From: Nitrosomonadales bacterium
GTDB taxonomy: Bacteria; Pseudomonadota; Gammaproteobacteria; Burkholderiales; Gallionellaceae
Assembly (NCBI GenBank): GCA_016235045.1
Contig: JACRME010000001.1
Location: forward strand, 1-64,000
Direction: 5' to 3'
DNA: 64,000 bases
How positions within the stretch are numbered: the stretch's first letter is position 1; the number at the start of each line of letters is the position of its first letter. Under the pieces are notes generated by a model that did not search any database, had not been told where the DNA came from, and saw only the letters and a program-made list of their open reading frames with translations. Shown here piece after piece: positions 44,321 to 52,903 of the stretch. The position numbers and the translations under genes were made by a program.

Positions 44321-46126
44321 TCAGTGCCCTTTATATAAGTCTTCTATCTGCTTGCCGAACATCTCCACCACCTTGTTGCGTTTCAGGCTCAGCTTCGGGG
44401 TGAGCAGACCGTTGTCGATATTCCAGGGCGCGGTCAGCAACAGCACGCGGTGCACCTTGGCATAGCCGGGGAACGTGCTGATGTTGCGCGCGATGCGCCG
44501 CAGCACCTTGGCTTCCACGTTGCTGTCGGTCAGCGATTCCGGCATGTCGGGACGCACGCCAACCTTGGCGGCGACCTGCGGCCATACCACCGGATTGAGC
44601 ACGGCCAGCGCCACCAGATAGGGTTTGCCTTCGCCGTAGATCATCACCTGGTCGATCAGCGGATCGTTCAGGATGGCGGCTTCCATGTCGGCAGGGGGTA
44701 TCTTCTCGCCGTTGGAAAGCACGATGATCTCCTTCAGGCGGCCGGTGATGTAGACGTGGCCGGTTTCGCTGATGCGCGCGATGTCGCCGGTATTGAGCCA
44801 GCCGTCGGCATCGATCATCGCCGCCGTCGCTTCGGGATTTTTCCAGTAGCCCATCATCACGTTCGGCCCCTTCACCAGCAGCGCGTTCTGCGGCCCCAGC
44901 TTCACCTGCACGTTGCGTATCGGCTGCCCCACGCTGTCGGGGAAGTTGTTCTCCAGGCAGTTGCCGCACGCGATGGGGCTGGTCTCGGTGAGTCCGTAAC
45001 CCTGCACCACGGGCACGCCGAGGCCGACGATGAGATGCGAAATCTCGGCCGGCAGCGCAGCGCCGCCGCTGACGGCAGTGCGCAGGCGCCCGCCGAAACG
45101 CGCCAGGATCTTCTTCGCCACCAGCGCATTCAACAGCGGCCACAGCAGGAACGAAAGCTTCCAGCCGCCGCGTCCCTGATCGCGCAGGAAGCGCGCCCAG
45201 CCGACCTCCACCGCCAGGTGGAACAGCGCGCGTTTGAGCGGCGAACCCTCGTCCAGCTTGGCCTTGATTGCGGCATTGATGCGCTCGTAGATGCGCGGCA
45301 CCGAGATCAGGATGGTCGGCTTGATGTTCACCAGGTCCTCCGACAGCAGCGGGATGGAACGTGCATAGGCCACGGTGGCGCCGGTCATCACTTGCAGGTA
45401 ATAGCCGCAAGTGCGCTCGAAGGTGTGCGACAGCGGCAGGAAGGACAGCAGCAGGTCGTCGCCGCGGACCGTGAACGTTTCAATCGCGTCGTAGGCGTTG
45501 CTCAGCATGTTGTTATGGCTGAGCATCACGCCCTTGGGCCTGCCGGTGGTGCCGGAGGTGTAGATGATGCTGGCCAGTTCGCCGAGCTCGCCGGGAACCG
45601 GCGCTTGCAGTTGCGCTGCATCGGGCAAATATTTCTTTGCGGACGCCAGTCGCGGGTCGTTGCTGCTGAAGTCGTCCAGCGAGACGAAGCGCTGCACGCA
45701 GCCCATCTGCCCGATCACGCCCGAGAGCTCTTTCCATTGCTCGGCCGTTTCGAACAGCAACACCTTGCACTGCGAATCGTTGACGATATAGGCGATGTTG
45801 TCGGCACGGTCGACCGTATACAGCGGTACGACGATCAGCCCCAGCGACATCGCCGCCTGGTCGAACATCACCCACTGCGGGCAATTGCGCAACATGAGTG
45901 CCACGCGGTCGCCTTTGGCCAGGCCTTCTTTCGCCAGGGCAGCCTGCCAGCGCGCAACCTGTTCGAGCATTTGGTTCCAGCTCAGGTCGACCCAGACCGA
46001 CTGCTGCACATCGAAATGACGGTAGGCGACCTTGTCGTGCGAGCGCCGCGCGCGCTCAAGAAACAACCCGTACAGGCTGCCTGCTTCCTGCGGAGATATC
46101 ACATCCTTATATTTTATTGAAGTCAT
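44321..46126 (-). CDS. fadD: Long-chain acyl-CoA synthetase
   Basis: This 601-residue AMP-forming ligase has the core motif YTSGTTGRPKGVMLSHNN, the A5 GYGLTETSPIACGN and the A8 region WLNTGDIARISETGHVYITGRLKEIIVLSNGEKI. It activates fatty acids with ATP and CoA. The 600-residue length and N-terminal LFLERARRSHDKVAYRHF resemble the FadD15-like group. It begins the linked ligase-thioesterase-fadB stretch, 18 bases after the SDR gene. Chain-length preference cannot be seen. Confidence 0.92.
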   Translation of the reverse strand: MTSIKYKDVISPQEAGSLYGLFLERARRSHDKVAYRHFDVQQSVWVDLSWNQMLEQVARWQAALAKEGLAKGDRVALMLRNCPQWVMFDQAAMSLGLIVVPLYTVDRADNIAYIVNDSQCKVLLFETAEQWKELSGVIGQMGCVQRFVSLDDFSSNDPRLASAKKYLPDAAQLQAPVPGELGELASIIYTSGTTGRPKGVMLSHNNMLSNAYDAIETFTVRGDDLLLSFLPLSHTFERTCGYYLQVMTGATVAYARSIPLLSEDLVNIKPTILISVPRIYERINAAIKAKLDEGSPLKRALFHLAVEVGWARFLRDQGRGGWKLSFLLWPLLNALVAKKILARFGGRLRTAVSGGAALPAEISHLIVGLGVPVVQGYGLTETSPIACGNCLENNFPDSVGQPIRNVQVKLGPQNALLVKGPNVMMGYWKNPEATAAMIDADGWLNTGDIARISETGHVYITGRLKEIIVLSNGEKIPPADMEAAILNDPLIDQVMIYGEGKPYLVALAVLNPVVWPQVAAKVGVRPDMPESLTDSNVEAKVLRRIARNISTFPGYAKVHRVLLLTAPWNIDNGLLTPKLSLKRNKVVEMFGKQIEDLYKGH

Positions 46127-46144
46127 ATTCCCTCCCCGATTTCA

Positions 46145-46972
46145 TTATGGTTGCCACACGAACAGATCGCTATACAGCTGCCCCCCCGGACTGACCGCAT
46201 ATTGATCGAAATCTTTCACGCCCGAGGCGCGCAGCACCTCCTCGTCGATAAAGAAATTGCCGCTGAACGTCTTGCTGTCGCGCAGCAGGATGGCATGCGC
46301 CGCATCCGCCACGATGGCGGGCTTGCGCGAAGCGCGCAGGATGGCTTCCGGAAAATTGAATTCGATGGCGGCCGTGGCGATGGTCGTGCGCGGCCACAAG
46401 CAATTGACCGCGATGCCGTCGGCGGCGAATTCGTGCGCCATACCCAGTGCGCACATGCTCATGCCGAATTTGGAGATGGTGTAGGCAACATGCGGTGAAA
46501 ACCATTTCGCTTCCATGTTCAGCGGCGGCGACAGCGTGAGGATATGCGGGTTGGCCGCTTTCCTGAGATGCGGGATGCAGGCCTGCGAAGCGAGAAAGGT
46601 CGCGCGCATGTTCACGTCCCACATCAGGTCGAGGCGTTTGGCGGGGGTCTGCAGGGTGGGGGTGAGGCTGATCGCGCTGGCATTGTTGACCAGCACATCG
46701 ATGCCGCCGAAATGTGCGGCGGTTTGTTCGACGGCGGCGGCAATCGCCGCTTCGTCGCGCACGTCGAGCTGGATCGCCAGCGCCTTGCCGCCGGCTGCCA
46801 CCGCTTCCTGCGCCACGCTGTGAATGGTGCCCGGCAGTTTGGGATGCGGCTCGGCCGTCTTGCCGGTAATGACCACGTTGGCGCCATCGCGCGCGCACCG
46901 CAGGGCGATCTCGCGGCCGATGCCACGGCTGGAGCCGGTGATGAAAATCGTCTTGTTGCGCAGATCGGTCAT
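46145..46972 (-). CDS. SDR-family oxidoreductase, HSDL2-like
   Basis: This 275-residue short-chain dehydrogenase has TGxxxGxG as ITGSSRGIGREIALRCARDGANVVITGK, NNASAI and the catalytic YTISKFGMSMCALGMAHE. The specific pattern with CLWPRTTIATAA and C-terminal FSGNFFIDEEVLRASGVKDFDQY resembles HSDL2-type enzymes associated with fatty acid metabolism. Cofactor is probably NADP(H). Location between fadE and fadD supports that role. Confidence 0.87.
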   Translation of the reverse strand: MTDLRNKTIFITGSSRGIGREIALRCARDGANVVITGKTAEPHPKLPGTIHSVAQEAVAAGGKALAIQLDVRDEAAIAAAVEQTAAHFGGIDVLVNNASAISLTPTLQTPAKRLDLMWDVNMRATFLASQACIPHLRKAANPHILTLSPPLNMEAKWFSPHVAYTISKFGMSMCALGMAHEFAADGIAVNCLWPRTTIATAAIEFNFPEAILRASRKPAIVADAAHAILLRDSKTFSGNFFIDEEVLRASGVKDFDQYAVSPGGQLYSDLFVWQP

Positions 46973-47007
46973 TTCTCCCCCAAAACAACTTTAACTACGG
47001 ATGAATA

Positions 47008-49440
47008 CTATTTCCCGGCCTGCAACTCCTCCGCCGCGAAATCGTCCACCATGATGACCTTGCGCCGCAGCGCATAGTCGCGCTGCAGTTGCAACGCCTG
47101 CTCGGCATCGACGAGGCCCAGTCCGCGCGCTTCGGCGATTTGCTGCAATTCGTCATGCGCCTTGAGTTTGCCTGCCTTGTGCGCTTTCTCCAGTTCTGCC
47201 TGCAGCGGTTCGCACGCCAGCGTGCTGGCCAGCGCCGCTTCCAGCGCGCCGATGGCATCCTTCTCGTCGCGGGAGATGAACATGCCAGCCGTCAAACGGT
47301 CGCGCACCGCGCCGGGCTTGAGCAGAAGGGATGCAACCTGATGGCCCACATGATCGGTGGGCGGCCTGCGGCGTTGTCCCAGCGGGAAGATCATGGCACG
47401 CAGCACCAGCGCCGCGATGCGGCTGGGGAAGTTCTGCAGCACGCCGTCGAGCGCAACCTGGATGCGATACAGTCCGTCCTGCATGCCCCAGTGCAGCAGC
47501 GGCAAATCTTCCTTCGGGCGGCCGTCGTCCTCGAAACGTTTCAGCACGGCGGAGCACAGGTACATCTGGCTCAACACGTCGCCCAGGCGTGCGGAAAGCT
47601 TCTCGCGGCGCTTGAGTCCGCCACCCAATACCAGCATTGAGACATCCGCCGCGAAAGCGAATGCCGCCGAATAGCGCGTCAACGCCTGGTAATAGCGCTT
47701 GGTCGGCTGTTCGGTGGGCACGCCGATGATGTGACCGCCGGTCAGGCCGTAGACCAGGCTGCGCACGGCATTGCTGAGGCTGAAACTGATGTGGCCGAAC
47801 AGCGCCGCATCGAATTCGCGCACCGCGCGCTTGTTGTCCTGGTCGTTCGCCGCATGGATTTCTTTCAGCACATAAGGATGCGAACGCACCGCACCCTGAC
47901 CGAAAATGATGAGGCTGCGCGTGAGGATGTTGGCGCCCTCCACGGTGATGCCGATGGGCGTCTGCTGGTAGGCGCGCGCCAGGTAATTGTCGGGGCCCAG
48001 GCAAATTCCCTTGCCGCCGTGCACATCCATCGCATCGTTGATGACGATGCGCCCGCGTTCGGTGCAATGGTATTTGACGATGGCGGAGATCACCGACGGC
48101 TTGCCGCCCATGTCCACCGCCTGCGCCGTCATGGTGCGCGCCGCATCCATCACGTACAGATGGCCGCCGATGCGCGTGAGCGCCTCTTCCACTCCCTCGA
48201 ACTTGCCCACCGGCACATGGAACTGCTTGCGCACGCGCCCGTAAGCACCGCTGGTACGCGCCGCCATCTTTGCGCCGCCCGTCGCGCTGGCCGGCAGCGA
48301 AATGGAGCGTCCCGCGGCGAGGCATTCCATCAGCATGCGCCAGCCGTGGCCGATGCGCATGGTGCCGCCGATGATGTAGTCCATCGGAATGAACACTTCC
48401 GCCCCCGTGGTCGGCCCGTTCAGGAAGGCGGAATTGAGCGGGAAGTGACGGCGCCCCACTTCCACGCCGGGCGTGTCGGTCGGGATCAGCGCCAGCGTGA
48501 TGCCGCGCGAGACTTCGGCGCCCAGCAGGTTCTGCGGATCGTAGAGCTTGAATGCCAGGCCGAGCAGCGTCGCCACCGGCGCCAGCGTGATGTAGCGTTT
48601 CTCCCAGGTCAGGCATACGCCGAGCACGTTCTTGTGTCCGTTGTAATCGCCGTAGCAGACCGTGCCGCGATCCGGGATTGCGCCCGCATCGGAACCGGCA
48701 AACGGGCCGGTCAGCGCGAAGCAAGGAATTTCCTTGCCGCTGGCGAGGCCGCGCAGATATTTGTCCTTCTGTTCCTGAGTGCCGTAATGTAGCAGCAACT
48801 CCGCCGGTCCGAGCGAGTTCGGCACCATCACGGTGACCGCCGCCGTGCCGCTGCGCGAAGCGATCTTGGTGATCACGGCCGATTGCGCCTGCGCGGAAAA
48901 TTCCAGGCCGCCGTATTCCTTCGGGATGATCATGCCGAAGAAACCCTTGTCCTTGATGAACTGCCATGCCTCCGGCGACAAATCCTGGCGCGTATGGGTG
49001 ATATCCCAGTCGTCCAGCATCGCGCACAGTTGCTCGACTTCGTTATCGAGGAAGGCCTGCTCGCGGTCGCTCAGCCCGGTCTTGGGCAAAGCCAGCATTT
49101 TTTTCCAGTGCGGATTGCCGCTGAACAGTTCGCCTTCCCAGCCCACCGTCCCGGCGTCGAGCGCCTCCTGCTCGGTTTGCGAGACCTGCGGCAAAATCTT
49201 GCGGAAAACACCGAGAATGAAGCCGCTGACCAACAGGCGGCGCAAGGCTGGAATGCCGAGAACTGCCAGGAAAACGCCGAGAACGATGCACACCGCCTTC
49301 AATGCTTCGTCGGTTATGCGGCTCTCGTAGGCGATCAGCGGAACGAATATGGCGAGGGCAATCAACCAGCCCCAGATGGACGACCGGAAAAAAGCTAGCA
49401 GCAGGAATACCACCAGCACCACTATAATTAGAATTGCCAT
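47008..49440 (-). CDS. fadE: Acyl-CoA dehydrogenase, FadE type
   Basis: At 810 residues it matches the large FadE family: an N-terminal membrane segment (MAILIIVVLVVFLLLAFF), then acyl-CoA dehydrogenase core with PKEYGGLEFSAQAQSAVITKIASRSG, ALTGPFAGSDAGAIPD and DAMDVHGGKGICLG, and a C-terminal DUF1974-like helical region. It catalyses the first oxidation of acyl-CoA with FAD. The start at 49440 is preferred over a longer reading. It heads the minus-strand cluster; the short gap (49441-49586) to the copper genes is divergent and should hold the two promoters. Confidence 0.93.
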   Translation of the reverse strand: MAILIIVVLVVFLLLAFFRSSIWGWLIALAIFVPLIAYESRITDEALKAVCIVLGVFLAVLGIPALRRLLVSGFILGVFRKILPQVSQTEQEALDAGTVGWEGELFSGNPHWKKMLALPKTGLSDREQAFLDNEVEQLCAMLDDWDITHTRQDLSPEAWQFIKDKGFFGMIIPKEYGGLEFSAQAQSAVITKIASRSGTAAVTVMVPNSLGPAELLLHYGTQEQKDKYLRGLASGKEIPCFALTGPFAGSDAGAIPDRGTVCYGDYNGHKNVLGVCLTWEKRYITLAPVATLLGLAFKLYDPQNLLGAEVSRGITLALIPTDTPGVEVGRRHFPLNSAFLNGPTTGAEVFIPMDYIIGGTMRIGHGWRMLMECLAAGRSISLPASATGGAKMAARTSGAYGRVRKQFHVPVGKFEGVEEALTRIGGHLYVMDAARTMTAQAVDMGGKPSVISAIVKYHCTERGRIVINDAMDVHGGKGICLGPDNYLARAYQQTPIGITVEGANILTRSLIIFGQGAVRSHPYVLKEIHAANDQDNKRAVREFDAALFGHISFSLSNAVRSLVYGLTGGHIIGVPTEQPTKRYYQALTRYSAAFAFAADVSMLVLGGGLKRREKLSARLGDVLSQMYLCSAVLKRFEDDGRPKEDLPLLHWGMQDGLYRIQVALDGVLQNFPSRIAALVLRAMIFPLGQRRRPPTDHVGHQVASLLLKPGAVRDRLTAGMFISRDEKDAIGALEAALASTLACEPLQAELEKAHKAGKLKAHDELQQIAEARGLGLVDAEQALQLQRDYALRRKVIMVDDFAAEELQAGK

Positions 49441-49586
49441 TATCGCACTCTCTTTGTTGTTGTCCGTGGATAGGGCGAACTTTAACCCCAGCGCGGAGTA
49501 CTGACAATGGATATATTCCCGCTCGCGAAGCAGGGACGAACATTTGGCGGATTGACTATCGCCCGGGACTTTGCCACACTTCTGCC

Positions 49587-49973
49587 ATGACACGCTCCAC
49601 CCGAAAATTCATTGCCGTAATAATGCTGCTGTGGCTGCCGGTTTTTACCGGCAATGCGCTGGCGGCATCGGTGTCCATGCTGTTGTCTCAAGGCGAATGC
49701 CATGAGGCAGCCATGTCGCACGAGGCGATGAATATGGAAATGGATATGGGCGACCATCAGCATCACGGTGGAATGCCCGCTGCAGCGGACGAACATGGCC
49801 CGTCGTGTAACGGCTGCGGCGTCTGCCACCTGGCCTGCACCGGTTACCTGGCGGTTCCCGATGTATCCTTGGCCGCCGTGCAAACCGCCGCGCGCGAAAT
49901 CACTCCGTATCTGGTGGCAATCCGCTCGGTCACATTTGCTCCCCTGCTTCCGCCTCCCCTCGCCCGCGCCTGA
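49587..49973 (+). CDS. Small exported His/Met-rich protein with CxxC, copper-island leader
   Basis: The ATG at 49587 starts a 128-residue protein with a signal peptide (IAVIMLLWLPVFTGNALA) and a Met/His segment (MSHEAMNMEMDMGDHQHHGG), then SCNGCGVCHLACTG. This resembles DUF2946-type copper-associated proteins, which precede copper efflux genes. A metal-sensing or binding role in the periplasm is inferred. It lies 110 bases before cusC and is the first gene of the plus-strand copper island. A shorter or longer start cannot be excluded. Confidence 0.7.
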   Translation: MTRSTRKFIAVIMLLWLPVFTGNALAASVSMLLSQGECHEAAMSHEAMNMEMDMGDHQHHGGMPAAADEHGPSCNGCGVCHLACTGYLAVPDVSLAAVQTAAREITPYLVAIRSVTFAPLLPPPLARA

Positions 49974-50083
49974 CGCGGGACGAGTCCGTCTGTAGTTTTC
50001 ACATAGCCTGATCTTCGTCCCGCACCGTTCGGCGGTCGCTCGCGGCTGTCCGATTGCTTTGCAACAGCAAATGGATGCGGAAC

Positions 50084-51400
50084 ATGAAATCACCTTCAAT
50101 CGTTTTATCGATGCTTTGCGCGCTCTGGCTCTCACCGGCTGGTGCTGCGGAAGGGTCGCTGCGCAGCAGCGGGGTACCCACCGGCGTACTCCTTGCGGGT
50201 GCCGATGAGTCCTTGGGCAGCAATCTCAATGGCCTGCTGGACTATGCGCGCGAGCACAACCCGGAACTGGCCGCCACACGCTTCGAGGCCGAGGCGGCAC
50301 AGCAGCGCACCGAGGCTGCCGATGCGCTGCCCGACCCGGTGCTGCGCACCGAGTTAATGGACATCACCAACGAGGGTTCGACCGGCGCGCGCCTGCTGCC
50401 CTCGCAGGTCGGCGCTGCGAAATACACGCTGATGCAGAGCTTCCCCTGGTATGGCACCCGCGATCTGCGGCGTGAAGTGGCCGATGCCCAGGCCGCGCAG
50501 GCCACCGGGCAAGTCGCGGCAAGCTGGACCGATCTGGCGGCGCGCATCAAACAAACCTACGCCATGCGCTATTACACCGCTTCCAGCGCGCAGCTCTCGC
50601 AACAAACGCTGGATCTGCTGGAGGGTCTGGAGCAGGTCGCGCAGACGCGCTACGCCAACGGGCTGGGGCAACAGCAGGATGCGATCCGCGTGCAGGTCGA
50701 AAAGACCATGCTGCGCAGCGAACTGATCGCGCTGCAAAACGAATCCCACCACACGCATGCACGGCTCAACGCCCTGCTGTCGCGTCCGGTGAACGCGCCG
50801 CTGGCGGAGGCGGCGCAACTGCGCGTCATGCCCTCGGCAGCCAAACTGGAGGAAGCGGCATTGCAGGAACGCCTGCTCGCGCAGAATCCGCAGTTGCGCA
50901 TCGCCGAGGCGAACATCCAGTCTTCCGAAAAGAGCCGCGACCTGGCCCACGCCAATCGCTACCCCGGTTTCACCCTCGGCGTCGCCCCCACGCAATCCGG
51001 CGTGGCGGTGAAGACCTGGGACTTGATGCTCGAACTCAATATCCCGCTGCAGCAGGGTTCGCGCCGTTCGCAGGAACGCGAGTCGGCAGCGATGCTGTCC
51101 GCCTCGACCGCACGCAAACAGGCGGTGCTCAACCAGATGCAATCGGAACTGTCCGAAAATCTGTCCGCGCTGGAGTCGGCACGCCGCACCGAAACGCTCA
51201 TTACCACGCGCCTGCTGCCGCAGGCCGATCTCACCTACCAGTCCGCACTGGCGGGTTACGAGACCGGCAAAGTGGATTTCGCCATGCTGATCGAAGCCCA
51301 ACGGCAGATCCTGAAAGCCCGCCAGCAACTGCTGCAGATACAAACCGATATGCAGTTGCGCCTTGCCGACATTGAAAGACTATTGGGAGAAGAACTATGA
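50084..51400 (+). CDS. cusC: TolC-family outer membrane efflux protein, CusC-like
   Basis: This 438-residue outer membrane factor has a signal peptide (IVLSMLCALWLSPAGA), the alpha-helical hairpin domains with repeated AxxNPxL-like elements (AREHNPELAATRFEAEAAQQR; LLAQNPQLRIAEANIQSSE) and TolC-like repeats. It forms the outer channel for CusBA. It overlaps cusB by ATGA, so the three are coupled. The ATG at 50084 is preferred; upstream in-frame ATGs exist at 50054 and 50075. Confidence 0.9.
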   Translation: MKSPSIVLSMLCALWLSPAGAAEGSLRSSGVPTGVLLAGADESLGSNLNGLLDYAREHNPELAATRFEAEAAQQRTEAADALPDPVLRTELMDITNEGSTGARLLPSQVGAAKYTLMQSFPWYGTRDLRREVADAQAAQATGQVAASWTDLAARIKQTYAMRYYTASSAQLSQQTLDLLEGLEQVAQTRYANGLGQQQDAIRVQVEKTMLRSELIALQNESHHTHARLNALLSRPVNAPLAEAAQLRVMPSAAKLEEAALQERLLAQNPQLRIAEANIQSSEKSRDLAHANRYPGFTLGVAPTQSGVAVKTWDLMLELNIPLQQGSRRSQERESAAMLSASTARKQAVLNQMQSELSENLSALESARRTETLITTRLLPQADLTYQSALAGYETGKVDFAMLIEAQRQILKARQQLLQIQTDMQLRLADIERLLGEEL

Positions 51401-52902
51401 ACAACGCCGTCAAATTGACTTTGGGCGTATTGCTGTTGCTGGCCGTTGCTGCGGGCGGATACTGGTATGGAAAGACCAGTGCTGAGTTCCGAGTGACGAG
51501 TGCTGAGGAAAAATCGGAGCGCACCGTCCTGTACTACCGCAACCCGATGGGATTGCCGGATACCTCACCTGTGCCAAAGAAGGACTCGATGGGCATGGAC
51601 TATGTGCCGGTGTATGCGGGCGATGCCGAACCGGGCAGCGAGGGCGCGATCAGCATCAGCGTGGACAAGGTGCAAAAGCTGGGCGTGAAGAGCGAAGCGG
51701 CAGCGCTGCGCGAGCTGAACCGGACATTGCGCGTGACCGGACGTGTCGAGATCGACGAGCGCCGCAGCTACACCATCGCGCCGAAATTCGAGGGCTGGGT
51801 GGAGCGCCTGCATGTGAACACCACCGGACAGGCTGTCGCAAAAGGACAGGCGCTGTTTGAAGCGTACAGCCCGGAACTGATCTCGGCGCAGCGCGAACAG
51901 CTACTGGCCGCGCAAGGTCTGGCCGCGCTGAAAGATGCCGACGACGATGCAAAGCAAAGCATGCAGCAACTCGCCGATGCCAGCGCCGCGCGCCTGAAGA
52001 ACTGGGATATCGCCGATGCCCGCCTGAGCGGCAACCGCATCACCTTCCATGCGCCGGTATCCGGCATCGTGCTGGAAAAGAAAGCCGTGCAGGGCATGCG
52101 CTTCATGCCCGGCGAGATGCTGTACCAGATCGCCGATCTGTCGACGGTTTGGGTCATCGCCGATGTGCCGGAGCAGGACATCGGGCAGGTGCAGCCCGGC
52201 GCCCGCACGCAAGTCACGGCCGAGGCCTACCCCGAGCGCAGTTTCGACGGCAAGGTGGCGTTCATCTACCCGATGTTGAACAGCGCGACGCGCACGGTGC
52301 AAGTGCGCATCGAGATAGCCAATCCGAAAGCGCTGCTCAAACCCGCCATGTTCGCCAACGCGCAGATCGCCGTGGGCAAGGCCGGCAAGGCGCTGACCGT
52401 GCCGACCTCGGCGGTGATCGACAGCGGCAACCGGCAAGTGGTGCTGGTGCGTCTGGCTGAAGGCCGCTTCGAACCGCGCACGGTCACGCTGGGCAGCCGC
52501 AGCGACAACCATGTCGAAGTGCTGAGCGGCATCGCGGAAGGGGAACAGGTGGTCACCGCGGCCAATTTCCTGATCGACGCGGAAAGCAATCTGAAAGCCG
52601 CGCTCAGCGGATTGGGCGGACAGACAGCGCCCGCCCAGCCGACGCAGCAATCGCAGGCCGTCGGTCATCAGGTGCAGGGCATCCTCGAAGCCATCAACGG
52701 CGACAGCACGGTGAGCATCACCCACGAGCCCATCCCCGCGCTCAAGTGGCCGGGAATGACCATGGATTTTGCGTTGACGAATTCCTCATTGGTCGAAGGC
52801 ATCAAGCCCGGCAGTAAGATCAGTTTCGAGATCGTCGAACGAGGCGAAGGCGAATGGGTAGTCACCCGGATGCAAGCTCAGCCACAACACGAGGGCCACT
52901 GA
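51397..52902 (+). CDS. cusB: RND periplasmic adaptor, CusB-like, with CusF-like C-terminal domain
   Basis: This 501-residue adaptor has an N-terminal anchor, a heavy-metal-binding motif YYRNPMGLPDTSPVPKKDSMGMDY, the barrel-sandwich and hairpin core (IAPKFEGWVERLHVNTTGQAV; ELISAQREQLLAAQGL), a membrane-proximal domain, and a C-terminal CusF-like extension (VQGILEAINGDSTVSITHEP, LKWPGMTMDFALTNSS). The fusion brings a copper chaperone domain into the pump. Residues 25-36 (AEFRVTSAE) are encoded by a direct-repeat-like GAGTGCTGAG stretch. The ATG overlaps cusC and cusA begins one base after the stop. Confidence 0.92.
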   Translation: MNNAVKLTLGVLLLLAVAAGGYWYGKTSAEFRVTSAEEKSERTVLYYRNPMGLPDTSPVPKKDSMGMDYVPVYAGDAEPGSEGAISISVDKVQKLGVKSEAAALRELNRTLRVTGRVEIDERRSYTIAPKFEGWVERLHVNTTGQAVAKGQALFEAYSPELISAQREQLLAAQGLAALKDADDDAKQSMQQLADASAARLKNWDIADARLSGNRITFHAPVSGIVLEKKAVQGMRFMPGEMLYQIADLSTVWVIADVPEQDIGQVQPGARTQVTAEAYPERSFDGKVAFIYPMLNSATRTVQVRIEIANPKALLKPAMFANAQIAVGKAGKALTVPTSAVIDSGNRQVVLVRLAEGRFEPRTVTLGSRSDNHVEVLSGIAEGEQVVTAANFLIDAESNLKAALSGLGGQTAPAQPTQQSQAVGHQVQGILEAINGDSTVSITHEPIPALKWPGMTMDFALTNSSLVEGIKPGSKISFEIVERGEGEWVVTRMQAQPQHEGH

Positions 52903-52903
52903 C

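Noticed and set aside
51481-51515. A further palindromic insertion in cusB
   Set aside because: GAGTGCTGAG-type direct repeats are present but too short and not palindromic, so an inserted element cannot be claimed.
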